From: BOG-908 sp964247675
GTDB lineage: Bacteria; Pseudomonadota; Alphaproteobacteria; Acetobacterales; Acetobacteraceae
Assembly (NCBI GenBank): GCA_964247675.1
Contig: CAXTVW010000003.1
Coordinates: 1-64,000 of the forward strand
Reading direction: 5' to 3'
Length of the DNA: 64,000 nucleotides
How positions within the stretch are numbered: position 1 is the stretch's first letter; every line of letters begins with the position of its first letter. Shown one piece after another: positions 51,018 to 60,160 of the stretch. Under the pieces are notes generated by a model. The model was not told the DNA's origin and did not search any database. It saw nothing but the letters and a program-made list of their open reading frames with translations. Made by a program: the position numbers and the translations under genes.

Positions 51018-51335
51018 ATGCCGCAGCTTGTTGTTTCAACGCGCAAAGGTGAGCTGAGGCCTGTCGAAGCCGGGGAGGATGTCTCGGTAATGGAGGCGAT
51101 ACGCGATGACGGGATTGACGAACTACTTGCCCTCTGCGGCGGGTCCTGCTCCTGCGCGACCTGTCATGTCTATGTCGACCAGGAGTTCAGCGCTCGCTTG
51201 CCCGTCATGAGCGCGGACGAGGATGAGCTGCTCGATGGTTCGAGTTACCGGACGGCTGCATCGCGGCTGTCCTGCCAGATTATGTTAACGCCAGTCCTTG
51301 ACGGTCTTTGCGTTACGATCGCGCCGCAGGACTGA
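51018..51335 (+). CDS. [2Fe-2S] ferredoxin, adrenodoxin/putidaredoxin type
   Basis: A 105-residue ferredoxin. Cluster ligands follow C-x5-C-x2-C with a distant fourth Cys: LCGGSCSCATCHVYVD and LSCQIML. This is the vertebrate/putidaredoxin type that normally feeds electrons to cytochrome P450, less often to Rieske oxygenases. AAGGAG lies 11 bp upstream of the ATG. The ferredoxin reductase gene starts 5 bp after its stop. Confidence 0.92.
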   Translation: MPQLVVSTRKGELRPVEAGEDVSVMEAIRDDGIDELLALCGGSCSCATCHVYVDQEFSARLPVMSADEDELLDGSSYRTAASRLSCQIMLTPVLDGLCVTIAPQD

Positions 51336-51340
51336 TCGCT

Positions 51341-52594
51341 GTGACGGCTAGGTTTCACGGCTGCAACGACGCCGCAGCACACTTTGACATCGTTATCGTT
51401 GGTGCCGGGCACGCGGGCGCGCAAACCGCTTCCGCGCTGTGCCAGGCCAAGTTCGCCGGTTCTATCGCCATAATCGGCGACGAACCCGATCTTCCCTATG
51501 AGCGGCCGCCGCTGTCAAAGAGTTACCTCTCCGGTGACATGGCCGCCGAGCGGCTGCTGATCCGTCCCGCTTCCTACTGGGAGCAGCGCAACGTGACCAT
51601 CCTGACGAACAAGCGCGTAAGCAAGGTGGACCCAGATTCGCACAAGGTCACCTGTGAGGATGGGCAGGTGATCTGTTACGGAAACCTCGTGTGGGCAGCT
51701 GGGGGATCCGCGCGCCGTCTGTCATGCTCCGGACATGACCTCGCCGGCGTTCATACGGTCCGTACCCGGGCAGATGTCGACCTCATGCGCCGAGAGCTTG
51801 GCTGGATCAGGCATGCGGTCGTGATTGGCGGCGGCTACGTCGGGCTCGAAGCGGCCTCCGCACTCGCCAAAGCTGGGAAGCAGGTCACCGTAGTGGAGTT
51901 GCTCGACCGCGTGCTGGCACGCGTCGCCGGTGAACCGCTGTCGCGTTTCTATGAAGCCGAACACCGTGCGCATGGTGTCGACGTGCGCCTCGGGACAGCA
52001 GTGCAGTGTTTCGAGGGCGCACGTGGTCGCGTCGAAAGGGTCAGGTTGCAAGGTGGCGAGGTCTTGGCCTGTGATATGGCCATCGTAGGAATTGGCATTG
52101 TGCCCGCGGTGGAACCGCTGTTTACGGCCGGGGCGGCAGGTAGCAATGGCGTGGCGGTCGACCGGCAATGCCGAACGAGTCTTGCGGACGTTTTCGCTAT
52201 TGGCGACTGCGCGCTTCACGTCAACCGGTATGCCGGAAATGCCACAATCCGTGTCGAGTCAGTACAGAATGCAAATGACCAGGCGAACGTTGTCGCCAGC
52301 GTGCTGACCGGTACGCCTGCATCCTACGATGCCGTGCCGTGGTTTTGGTCCAACCAGTACGACCTGAAGCTGCAAACAATCGGCTTGTCGCTCGGATACG
52401 ATCAAGTGGTTGTCCGTGGCGACCAGAGAGCCCGCAGCTTCTCTCTCGCCTACCTCAAGGCTGACCGCGTCATCGCATTTGACTGTGTGAACGCGACCCG
52501 AGACTACGTGCAAGCCAAACGGCTTGTTGTCGGTGGTCTAATTGTACCAGCACAACAATTGGCTGATACTAGTATTCCGCTGAAGGCGATGTAG
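51341..52594 (+). CDS. NAD(P)/FAD-dependent ferredoxin reductase (putidaredoxin reductase type)
   Basis: A 417-residue flavoprotein. FAD motif DIVIVGAGHAGAQTASALCQ, DLPYERPPLSKSYL, NAD(P) motif VVIGGGYVGLEAASALAKAG, FAD site DVFAIGDCALHVN, and a C-terminal reductase domain (PWFWSNQYDLKLQTIGL). It transfers electrons from NAD(P)H to the adjacent ferredoxin. GTG 51341 is chosen since it falls just after the ferredoxin stop with AGGA upstream. The oxygenase they serve is not in the visible sequence. Confidence 0.92.
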   Translation: MTARFHGCNDAAAHFDIVIVGAGHAGAQTASALCQAKFAGSIAIIGDEPDLPYERPPLSKSYLSGDMAAERLLIRPASYWEQRNVTILTNKRVSKVDPDSHKVTCEDGQVICYGNLVWAAGGSARRLSCSGHDLAGVHTVRTRADVDLMRRELGWIRHAVVIGGGYVGLEAASALAKAGKQVTVVELLDRVLARVAGEPLSRFYEAEHRAHGVDVRLGTAVQCFEGARGRVERVRLQGGEVLACDMAIVGIGIVPAVEPLFTAGAAGSNGVAVDRQCRTSLADVFAIGDCALHVNRYAGNATIRVESVQNANDQANVVASVLTGTPASYDAVPWFWSNQYDLKLQTIGLSLGYDQVVVRGDQRARSFSLAYLKADRVIAFDCVNATRDYVQAKRLVVGGLIVPAQQLADTSIPLKAM

Positions 52595-52660
52595 CATCGT
52601 AAGAAGCCGGTAAATGTTTCGACCCATCGCGCGTATTGAAGCCTGACAACTGGAAGTATC

Positions 52661-53374
52661 ATGGCCAAGACAACAATTCATGGAAATGCGACAAGTGCCT
52701 TATCAAACTTGCTCTTCGATGGCATGAGTATCTGTGTCGGTGGTTTCGGCTTGTGCGGCATCCCAGAGCGGCTTATCGAGGCCATAGAATGTTCGGGGGT
52801 TCGCGATCTTCTCATTGTCTCGAACAATGCCGGTGTTGACGGCGTCGGCCTAGGAACACTTTTGCGCTCGCGCCAGGTCAGGAAGATGGTGGCCTCTTAC
52901 GTCGGCGAAAACAAGGAATTCGCCCGGCAGTATCTTGCACAAGAACTCGAGGTCGAGTTTTGCCCGCAAGGAACGCTCGCCGAACGCTGCCGCGCAGGTG
53001 CTGCCGGAATAGCCGGTTTCTACACGCGAACCGGCGTCGGCACCTTGGTTGCTGAAGGGAAAGAAGTCAAAAAATTCGCGGGCGAAGACTACATACTCGA
53101 ACTTGGCATACGGACTGATCTTTCAATCATTAAGGGGTGGAAGGCGGATGAGGCCGGCAATCTGATCTTCCGAAGAACGGCACGAAACTTTAATCAGACG
53201 ATGGCCGGGTCTGGGGCGATCTGCATTGCTGAGGTTGAGGAGATTGTCTCGACCGGCAGTCTGGATCATGACGGGATCCACTTGCCAGGTATCTACGTCG
53301 ATCGCCTGCTAGTCGGGGCGCCTTATGCGAAACCAGTCGAGTTCCGCACCGTGAGACAAAGGGAGGCAGTTTGA
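52661..53374 (+). CDS. scoA: 3-oxoacid CoA-transferase subunit A (SCOT type)
   Basis: A 237-residue alpha subunit: the substrate-binding GGFGLCGIPERLIEAI, SNNAGVDGVGLGTLL, then GFYTRTGVGTLVAEGKEVKKF and GNLIFRRTARNFNQ. The latter blocks fit the acetoacetate-type (ScoA) subfamily better than PcaI, although a 3-oxoadipate role is not excluded. It moves CoA from succinyl-CoA to the 3-oxoacid. Overlaps the B subunit start by one base (TGATG). Confidence 0.87.
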   Translation: MAKTTIHGNATSALSNLLFDGMSICVGGFGLCGIPERLIEAIECSGVRDLLIVSNNAGVDGVGLGTLLRSRQVRKMVASYVGENKEFARQYLAQELEVEFCPQGTLAERCRAGAAGIAGFYTRTGVGTLVAEGKEVKKFAGEDYILELGIRTDLSIIKGWKADEAGNLIFRRTARNFNQTMAGSGAICIAEVEEIVSTGSLDHDGIHLPGIYVDRLLVGAPYAKPVEFRTVRQREAV

Positions 53375-54009
53375 TGCCCTGGACCCGGAACGAGATGGCG
53401 GCACGTGCTGCCCTCGAACTAGACCACGGTGATTACGTCAATCTAGGAATAGGCATACCAACCCTTGTAGCGAACCACATCCCCGCAGGTGTCGAGGTGA
53501 CACTTCACTCGGAAAATGGGATGCTCGGCATTGGGCCGTTTCCTTATGAAGGTGAGGAAGATCCCGACCTGATTGACGCAGGCAAGCAGACCATCTCTGA
53601 GCTCCCGGCCTCAAGCTACTTCTCGTCATCGGATAGCTTCGCGATGATTCGAGGTGGACACATTGACCTCACGGTGCTCGGTGCAATGGAAGTGTCCGAG
53701 ACAGGCGATATTGCCAACTGGATGATCCCCGACAAGGTCGTCAAAGGAATGGGTGGCGCAATGGACCTTGTAGCTGGTGTCAAAAAGATAATTGTTGTCA
53801 TGGAGCATAGCTCTAAATCGGGCGAGCCGAAATTCATTCCGCGGTGCACTCTGCCACTGACTGGAAAGAATGTCGTCGACATCATAGTCACCAACCTTTG
53901 CGTCTTTTCTCGTGACCATCGTGCTGGCCCTTTTCGTTTGACTGAGTTGGCTCCCGGAGTCACGCATAAGGAAGTTTTAGCAAAAACGTCGGCGAATTTC
54001 GTTTGTTAG
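53374..54009 (+). CDS. scoB: 3-oxoacid CoA-transferase subunit B
   Basis: A 211-residue beta subunit with the catalytic Glu in LHSENGMLGIGPF. Other family blocks are DYVNLGIGIPTLVANHIP, FAMIRGGHIDLTVLGAMEVSE, WMIPDKVVKGMGGAMDLVAG and VTNLCVF. ATG 53374 has GGGAGG 7 bp upstream and a one-base overlap with subunit A. The pair activates acetoacetate from fumarylacetoacetase or HMGL-type cleavage for the thiolase (inference). Confidence 0.9.
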   Translation: MPWTRNEMAARAALELDHGDYVNLGIGIPTLVANHIPAGVEVTLHSENGMLGIGPFPYEGEEDPDLIDAGKQTISELPASSYFSSSDSFAMIRGGHIDLTVLGAMEVSETGDIANWMIPDKVVKGMGGAMDLVAGVKKIIVVMEHSSKSGEPKFIPRCTLPLTGKNVVDIIVTNLCVFSRDHRAGPFRLTELAPGVTHKEVLAKTSANFVC

Positions 54010-54062
54010 ACCACAAGCTTGTTGTCAGTTGAGCAAAGTCATCACTGACCTGATTGACTGGT

Positions 54063-54767
54063 TTATGGGGACGATTGAAGCCAGTCGCGCAGCAACGCAC
54101 CTGTCTCTCTCGGGCTCTCTAGCGGGGGTAGGTGACCGCATCGTGCGAACAGGTGCAGCGAGGAGCCCGTGACCCCTTCGTGGATCACTCGTGCGTCTGC
54201 CGGCGGAGTAAGCTGATCGTCCTCGCCGACCGCCACTAGCGTGGGCACCCGGATCGTGCCCAGCAACGGTCGGCTGTCTGGCCGTTCAAGGATTGCCCGC
54301 TGCTGATGTAGAAACGCCTCACTACCGACCCGCGCCGCCATCGCTTGCACCGTGTTACCGACCGGCCCGGACACGTGGTCGGAGTGGACCAACTGGGGCA
54401 ACATGCGGCGGGCCACGCCCAGAAAGCGGCCGACCCGTAACGAGCCCATCGCCGCGCGCCGTTGCATCGCCCGGTCGGGCGTGTCAGGCGCGGCACTGGT
54501 ATCGACTAGCGCCAGCCGGATCACTCGTTCGGGGGCGCGGCGGAGAATTTCAAACGCGACGTAGCCGCCCATTGACAAGGCTGCGAGCGCAAAGCGAGGA
54601 GGCGCTTCGGCCAGTGCGCGCGCCGCCATGGCACCGACGCTATCGTCACGCGTCAGATCGGCCACGCGGCACGCGGCGACGCGACCAAGATAATCGATTT
54701 GAGCAGCCCAAAGCTGACCGTCGCACAGTAGGCCAGGAAGCAGCAGCAGCGGCACGGGTTCACTCAT
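54063..54767 (-). CDS. Alpha/beta hydrolase, PcaD-like size (Ser nucleophile)
   Basis: A 234-residue hydrolase. N-terminal LLLLPGLLCDGQLW, nucleophile in LAALSMGGYVAFEIL, acid in VGEDDQLTPP and base in FARCGHLPPLE. It lacks a signal peptide. AGGAG precedes the ATG with 9 bp spacing. In the island it points opposite to its neighbours and converges on the CoA-transferase genes. It could hydrolyse an enol-lactone or thioester; the sequence alone does not decide. Confidence 0.82.
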   Translation of the reverse strand: MSEPVPLLLLPGLLCDGQLWAAQIDYLGRVAACRVADLTRDDSVGAMAARALAEAPPRFALAALSMGGYVAFEILRRAPERVIRLALVDTSAAPDTPDRAMQRRAAMGSLRVGRFLGVARRMLPQLVHSDHVSGPVGNTVQAMAARVGSEAFLHQQRAILERPDSRPLLGTIRVPTLVAVGEDDQLTPPADARVIHEGVTGSSLHLFARCGHLPPLESPRETGALLRDWLQSSP

Positions 54768-55321
54768 CTGCCGGTTCTCCTACCATGCAAGCCTCATTTG
54801 ATAAGCGACGGCCCGGGGCAGCACCATCGAACTCTGAAACCAGGACAGGATTGCCCGCTGTGGTCGCTTCGTCAACATTGCGTCAGTCGGCGCAATACTC
54901 AGCGCGAGCTGTCGCGAGCAGCTCGTTGAACGAGCATACGCGAGACATCGACCAGAGCATCGCCTCGAGGACGCTTTACGGGCTGCTGTGGAGTATCCGC
55001 TTCGATGCTGCGTAAACCGGACGCTCCAGCGCCTTGATCAGGCAGACCCTGGATGAAGCCCGCGAGCGAGTAGCAGCGCTTTGCTAAAACTGCGAATGGT
55101 CAGCCATCAATGATGATTTAAGAGAAGTTGAGCTTCATCGTCATTTGAATGAGCGACCAACCTTAACCCACATCGGCGTAGTCTAATTTACCTAGCCTTG
55201 AGTGAGCTAGAGACTGCCAGGCCTCTAATCATAAAACCGCAACCTCCGCCGACTAGAAGACACGAGCGTTATGCAATATTCCAACTTATAATTGCTTATA
55301 TCGTTTCACGTGGAGGTTGCC
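54768..55321 (+). other. Intergenic stretch without a recognised gene
   Basis: About 550 bp. The open frame up to 55015 has no family features and no ribosome site. The second half (55080-55320) is distinctly A/T-rich and leads into a good ribosome site for the next gene, so it probably holds that gene's promoter. No island palindrome was found here. Confidence 0.5.
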
Positions 55322-56323
55322 ATGGCTCACAAGTTAGATGTCGCATTCTGGAACTACGATCGTACAAGGCTGCTTGCGGACGGAGCTGTCAAGATTGAGG
55401 GTGCTGAGACAATTTTCCATAGCGGACGCATCGTGACGGAGATTTTTGAAGCGATGGTGCGCCAGCGAGCTTATGACGTTTCAGAACTCGGAATGACGTA
55501 CTTCCTCCGGACTTTCGATGGTCATGACAAGCCTCCGTTTCTTGCTTTGCCGGTGTTTCCTGTCCGCTCATTTCGCCATGGCGCCGTCTACATTAACAAA
55601 GCCAGCGGCATCACGCGGCCGCAGGATCTAGCCGGCAAGCGCATCGGCGAACTCGCGCTTTACGGCCATGACGCAGGGGTGATGTCAAAAGGAGTTTTGT
55701 CGGACGAGTTCGGGTTGCGGCCCGAACAAAGCCGCTGGATCATCGGCGGGATCGACTTTCCGATGGAGCCGATCGATTTCGTATCACATCCGGTGCCGGA
55801 CGGCGTCGAGGTGGAGTGGGCTGGCAAGGACATCGACCTGGGCGACATGCTTGAAACGGGCGGTATCGACGCTCTCATATCTGCCGACGTGCCAAAAGCC
55901 GTTCTCAACAAGTCGCCAAGGGTTGGAAGACTGTTTGAAGATTACGAGGCGGTCGAGCGTGACTATTACCGGCGCACCGGGATCTTCCCAATCATGCACG
56001 CTGTCGTTGTCACGCGTGAACTGGCTGAACAGCATCCCGATGTGGTGAAGGCCGTTTATCGTGGCTTCTGCGTCGCTAAAGATCAGATGGAAGCGGAATA
56101 CGTGAAAGGTATGACCTTCAACAACATGACGGTGATGCTGCCTTGGTTCACGAACCTGATCGAAGAAAACCGCACCCTTCTCGGCAACGATTGGTGGCCT
56201 TACGGTATCGAGCGCAATCGCGCCGCCATCAATGCAGTTCTGCGCTATCACTACGAACAGGGCCTGACAAAGCGCCAATACGCGATCGAAGACGTGTTTG
56301 TGCCCGGCTTGCTGGATAGCTGA
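55322..56323 (+). CDS. 4,5-dihydroxyphthalate decarboxylase-like protein (periplasmic-binding-protein fold)
   Basis: A 333-residue protein similar to Pht5/OphC-type decarboxylases, which have the fold of an ABC substrate-binding protein but act in the cytosol. Seen: LDVAFWNYDRTRLL, VSELGMTYFLRTF, FLALPVFPVRSFRHGAVYIN, LAGKRIGELALYGHDAGV and FPIMHAVVVTRELAEQHPDVVKAVYRG. No signal peptide, which favours an enzyme over a transport binding protein. GGAGG stands 5 bp before the ATG. Last gene of the island; it would remove a carboxylate from a dihydroxylated aromatic diacid. Confidence 0.8.
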   Translation: MAHKLDVAFWNYDRTRLLADGAVKIEGAETIFHSGRIVTEIFEAMVRQRAYDVSELGMTYFLRTFDGHDKPPFLALPVFPVRSFRHGAVYINKASGITRPQDLAGKRIGELALYGHDAGVMSKGVLSDEFGLRPEQSRWIIGGIDFPMEPIDFVSHPVPDGVEVEWAGKDIDLGDMLETGGIDALISADVPKAVLNKSPRVGRLFEDYEAVERDYYRRTGIFPIMHAVVVTRELAEQHPDVVKAVYRGFCVAKDQMEAEYVKGMTFNNMTVMLPWFTNLIEENRTLLGNDWWPYGIERNRAAINAVLRYHYEQGLTKRQYAIEDVFVPGLLDS

Positions 56324-56391
56324 TCTGACGCCGCAGGCTCCAAGAAATTTGAGGCGTGCTGCCTTGAGGAGTGGACCGGGCGTGAGCCCTC

Positions 56392-57654
56392 TTAATGCGA
56401 CAAAGAGAGTGGGCCGGGACTCGGCACGAACCCGGCTCCAGATAACTTGAAAACCGTATAGGATGCGGTTCCGTAAAGGTTTCCTTCTGAGTCCGCCGTC
56501 AAGCCAGCTTCTGGTGCAAGGCCGTCCGTATTATCCTGGAAAGCGTAAAGCAGCGTAAGTGTCTTGTGATCGGCGGACAGTTTGAACACCGAGCCGAGGA
56601 AGGGTCCATTTCCGCCGAACTCATCCCCGCCTCCGTTGAGCGTCCCGAACAGATTTCCCATCGCGTCAATCAGCAGTGTGCCCTGGGGCACGTCACCGAC
56701 AGGATCGTTGTTCCCGAAAGTTGCAAGTGTGACGAGTTTGTTGTGGTTGGGTCCTGGCAGCTCAAATATGGTGCCTCCGTATCCTGGGCCACCATACTGC
56801 GTCGTGCCATACAGATTGCCGGCGGCGTCCATCGTCAGGCCGCCTCTTGGGTTTGCTCCGTTGGTGAGGTTGAAAGTCACCAGCGTCGTCAGCTTGTCGT
56901 GGTTTGGACCCGACAGCTTGAAGACTGTTCCGTAATTGCCCGTGCCGGTGAAAGTGGTTCCATATAGTGCGCCTGCAGCATCGGCTACCAATGTCGAGTT
57001 GGGCTGGCTGCCGTTTGTGCCTGCAAATGACACCACGGTCGTCAATAACCGATGTCCAGGGCCGGACAGCTTGAACACCGTCCCGTAACCGCTGGTGCCG
57101 CCGGTGGCGGTCGTTCCGAAAAGATTGCCTGCGAAATACGGGTAGCCGGGCGCGTGGATCTCTCCGGGTGCATAGAGAGCCAATCCGCCTACCGGGCCAG
57201 AACCGTTGGCGCCAGTAAAGGACGCCTCCGTGGTCAACGTCTGGTGGCCAGGGCCGGACAGTCGAAATGCCGTGCCGGATCCTGCCGAACCGCCGGCTGT
57301 CGTCGTTCCGAAAAGATTGCCGAAGGCGTCTAGCGTAAGGGCGGCGGCCGGACCTGCTCCGTTCGAACCATCGAAGGATACGAGTGTCTTGAGTTTCGTA
57401 TGGTCAGCGCCCGAAAGCTCGAACACCACACCCTGGCCGAACTCCCCGCCGCCGCTGCCGCCGAACATCGTCGTCCCATACAGGTTTCCGGCAAGATCAA
57501 AGACAAGACCTGCGGTGGATGTGTTCCCGTTAGCTCCGCTGAAGGTTGCCAGCGTTGTGAAAACTGGCGCGGCCGCGACTGAATTTGAGGCAAGCACCGT
57601 CATGCCAACCAAAGCTGCGATGAGATCTACGCAGAAGCGGCTTTTCACATTCAC
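56392..57654 (-). CDS. GloVer-type tandem-repeat exported protein
   Basis: A 420-residue exported protein made of about nine repeats of roughly 40 residues: AGNLYGTT..GG..GYGTVFKLSGP..K.LTTLV.F.G.NG..P..GL. This matches the choice-of-anchor tandem repeat GloVer proteins, probably a beta-propeller-like surface protein. GTG 57654 is taken as start because AGGAGG is 7 bp upstream and a signal peptide follows (CVDLIAALVGMTVLASNSVAAA). The frame is open for another 680 bp upstream, but that is antisense to other sequence. No ligand is known. Confidence 0.82.
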   Translation of the reverse strand: MNVKSRFCVDLIAALVGMTVLASNSVAAAPVFTTLATFSGANGNTSTAGLVFDLAGNLYGTTMFGGSGGGEFGQGVVFELSGADHTKLKTLVSFDGSNGAGPAAALTLDAFGNLFGTTTAGGSAGSGTAFRLSGPGHQTLTTEASFTGANGSGPVGGLALYAPGEIHAPGYPYFAGNLFGTTATGGTSGYGTVFKLSGPGHRLLTTVVSFAGTNGSQPNSTLVADAAGALYGTTFTGTGNYGTVFKLSGPNHDKLTTLVTFNLTNGANPRGGLTMDAAGNLYGTTQYGGPGYGGTIFELPGPNHNKLVTLATFGNNDPVGDVPQGTLLIDAMGNLFGTLNGGGDEFGGNGPFLGSVFKLSADHKTLTLLYAFQDNTDGLAPEAGLTADSEGNLYGTASYTVFKLSGAGFVPSPGPLSLSH

Positions 57655-57890
57655 AAGGAATCCTCCTACGTTTATTGGAATTTTGCAGAGATTAGCTCGC
57701 GATTTATGTCGATGCACGAGAAAAGCTTTTTGAGAGATACGGAACGGCTGCTGAATGAAAAGCGTTCGCCCCTGACAAGCAGCAACGCCGGCAGCATTCT
57801 GCCCAGCCCTCATGGTTGCCGTTTTCCCGAAAGCCAAGACAACGACAGTATCTGCTTTGGAAGAGGTTTCGAGCGTTGTATTTGGGGGTG

Positions 57891-58886
57891 TCACCGCGGG
57901 TCGAGACAAGCGACATCCAACGGCCGCCACCCGGCCTCGTTGAAGAGGTCGTGCATGCGTTTTCCTGCGGCGGCTGGCGGCACGGCCGGTGCTCCCGCAT
58001 CCTGCGTTTTTGCGCCGAAGGCTTTCAGCACCCGTGCAAATCCGGGCGCGGTATGGATCACGAGCAGCCGTGCGGTGGCGCTCGTCGCGCGTATCGCGGT
58101 TGCCGTCCCACGTGGCGAGAAGCTCGTCGAGCCTGCCGTCATGGCTTCCCCGCGCCCGTCCAGCTTGATTTCCGCCTCGCCCTCCAGGAGGCAGTGCACT
58201 TCGTCGACACCGTCGCGAAGATGAAGCGGAATGCCTTGTCCCTGCCGTAGGGTCACCTCGAACATGCAATAGCGGCCGCCCGTGCTGCCGCCGTCGGCCA
58301 ATACTGACCAGTGGCACCCCTCGTACCACCAAGCCTCGGCGGTGGCGGCGTGCGCGATGAAGGGCTGCGCAGACGCGTCATGGTTCGGCCGCGTGGACCG
58401 CTCCTGCGTGAGCGGCATTCCCCCGTACGAATCCGATAGTGTCAGCAACAGGTCGCGCGGCGGCATCGGCAGGTCGGCAGGCGGCAGCGTGTCGGCCATC
58501 GCCGGGACGGCACCGCCCATCAGGAACAACTCGAAGCCGGCCGGGAGGTAGAAATTGATCAGGCTGGCCTGCTTCTGAACGATGAAGGAGTGTTCGGTAT
58601 GCCGGGGAACGGCTACGAACGATCCCGGTCCGGCCGTGAACGTCGTGCCTCCGGCCTGGAACGATACCGACCCGTCCACGACGTAGAGGCCTTCTTCCTG
58701 AGGGTGGTCGTGCCTGGTGGGACCGCTACCCACCGAGCACAGCTGATCAAGCATGCAAAAGGACCCGCCGGTCTGTATCCCAGTGGCGATGACCCGCCAT
58801 AGCACGCCGATCATCCAGTAGGATGGCGCGCTGGCTGCGTGCTGCACGTACGCGCGGGCGGTCTGGTTCGTTGCACAATCGCTCAC
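57891..58886 (-). CDS. Bicupin protein (quercetinase-like)
   Basis: A 331-residue protein with two cupin domains. N-terminal: GPTRHDHPQEEGLYVVDGSVSF with HTEHSFIVQ. C-terminal: GIPLHLRDGVDEVHCLLEGEAEIKL. Both carry His and Glu at metal positions. The layout resembles quercetin 2,3-dioxygenase and related bicupins. GTG 58886 with GGAG 6 bp upstream is preferred to GTG 58898. Monocistronic. Confidence 0.8.
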   Translation of the reverse strand: MSDCATNQTARAYVQHAASAPSYWMIGVLWRVIATGIQTGGSFCMLDQLCSVGSGPTRHDHPQEEGLYVVDGSVSFQAGGTTFTAGPGSFVAVPRHTEHSFIVQKQASLINFYLPAGFELFLMGGAVPAMADTLPPADLPMPPRDLLLTLSDSYGGMPLTQERSTRPNHDASAQPFIAHAATAEAWWYEGCHWSVLADGGSTGGRYCMFEVTLRQGQGIPLHLRDGVDEVHCLLEGEAEIKLDGRGEAMTAGSTSFSPRGTATAIRATSATARLLVIHTAPGFARVLKAFGAKTQDAGAPAVPPAAAGKRMHDLFNEAGWRPLDVACLDPR

Positions 58887-59185
58887 GGTTTTCTCCACCT
58901 GGTCCAGCCCAGGGCTTTACGCCGTCCCACCGCGTGGTAGGCCGGGCGGGAGCACGTTCTTGCTGTTATCTTTGCGCACGGGCTCCCATCATCAGCATCG
59001 TACTGACAAGAAGCACTGCATGACCGAGCTGCTGAACCTAAATCTGGAGCGGGCGTGACGTTTGCCGCCGGCCTGACTGGCCTTCCGCGGATTGGGGGCC
59101 GGGCTGATGGCCTGGTCCGGCCGGCCGATGGCGCGACCGCGGGCAAGCCGCGGGCGCGGAGTCTGCCATCGTTCCGGCGGCTGCC

Positions 59186-60160
59186 ATGAGCGCGAAGAGT
59201 GCTTCACCTGCACCATCGCGACCCCTGCGCATCGCCGTGCTCGGCACTGGGAAGATCGGCAGCACGTTCGCCTTCCAGCTGGCGCGTGCTGGCGGCCACG
59301 ACGTCACCGTCATCGCGCGGCCCGGGTCTGCCCGGCTGCAGCAGCTCGAACGCGAATTGGCCATCGTCGGCGTGGATGGGTCGCGCGCCGGCGTGACGGT
59401 CGCCAGCGCCCTGGACGAACGGGCATCTTACGACCTGGTTCTCGTGACCCTCCTGGCGCACCAGGTGGACGCGCAACTGCCAGCCCTGGCGCGCAGTGCC
59501 GCCCCGTGCATTCTGTTCCTGTTCAACACCTTCCATCCGGAGCAACTGCAGGCGGCGATCGGCGAAGATCGTTGCGCGTTCGGCATGCCGTTCGTCCAGG
59601 CGATGTTGACCGCCGACGGCAGGCTCAGGAGCACAATCGGCGCAGCCGGTCAGAAGACACGCGTGAGCCAGCAACGCTGGGCCGACCTGTTCAATGCAGC
59701 CGGCCTGCCCGCCGTCCTGGATGCTGACATGCCGCTCTGGCTGCGCTGCCACGTTCCGCTGTGTGTTGCATTCGAAAGCGTCTGCGTCGCCGGCGAGCGG
59801 CGCGGCGGCGGCGCGTCGTGGCGCGAGGCGGCGGTCCTGGCGCGCGGCGTCCGCGCCAGCTACGGCCTCATCCGAGCACTCGGTTACGATCTCTATCCAA
59901 ACGCGAAGAAGCTGCTCGCAGGCAGCCCGACGGTGCTGGTGGCAACCATGCTCTGGTCCCTGTCGCGCCTCCGCCCGTTCCGCGAGCTGTTGGCGTCGGG
60001 CGAAGCAGAGTGCGCGGCCCTGGTCGATGCCATGGTGGCGGCTGCAGCGCGCACCGGCCCGGCCAATGCCGTATCGGACATCCAGGCGATGAAGCCGCTT
60101 GGCATGCCGCCGATGCCGGAAAGCTCGTCGCCCGGCGCTACCCCTGCCGGAACAGGGTGA
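59186..60160 (+). CDS. Ketopantoate reductase (PanE/ApbA) family oxidoreductase, second paralogue
   Basis: A 324-residue NADPH-dependent reductase: Rossmann motif IAVLGTGKIGSTFAFQLARAGGHDVTVIAR near the N-terminus, then DLVLVTLLAHQVDAQLP and PCILFLFNTFHPEQL. The C-terminal helical part is divergent from true PanE. Its TGA overlaps the ATG of the AraC regulator (TGATG), so they are co-expressed. A role in a stress or signalling module is as likely as pantothenate synthesis. Confidence 0.78.
   Translation: MSAKSASPAPSRPLRIAVLGTGKIGSTFAFQLARAGGHDVTVIARPGSARLQQLERELAIVGVDGSRAGVTVASALDERASYDLVLVTLLAHQVDAQLPALARSAAPCILFLFNTFHPEQLQAAIGEDRCAFGMPFVQAMLTADGRLRSTIGAAGQKTRVSQQRWADLFNAAGLPAVLDADMPLWLRCHVPLCVAFESVCVAGERRGGGASWREAAVLARGVRASYGLIRALGYDLYPNAKKLLAGSPTVLVATMLWSLSRLRPFRELLASGEAECAALVDAMVAAAARTGPANAVSDIQAMKPLGMPPMPESSSPGATPAGTG

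Noticed and set aside
54768..55015. Possible gene in the open plus-strand frame before the decarboxylase-like gene
   Set aside because: No ribosome site, no family motif, and the frame is mostly antisense to the hydrolase at 54063-54767.
57655..58332. N-terminal extension of the GloVer repeat protein
   Set aside because: A strong ribosome site and signal peptide at 57654 mark the real start; the extension overlaps the bicupin gene antiparallel or in another frame.
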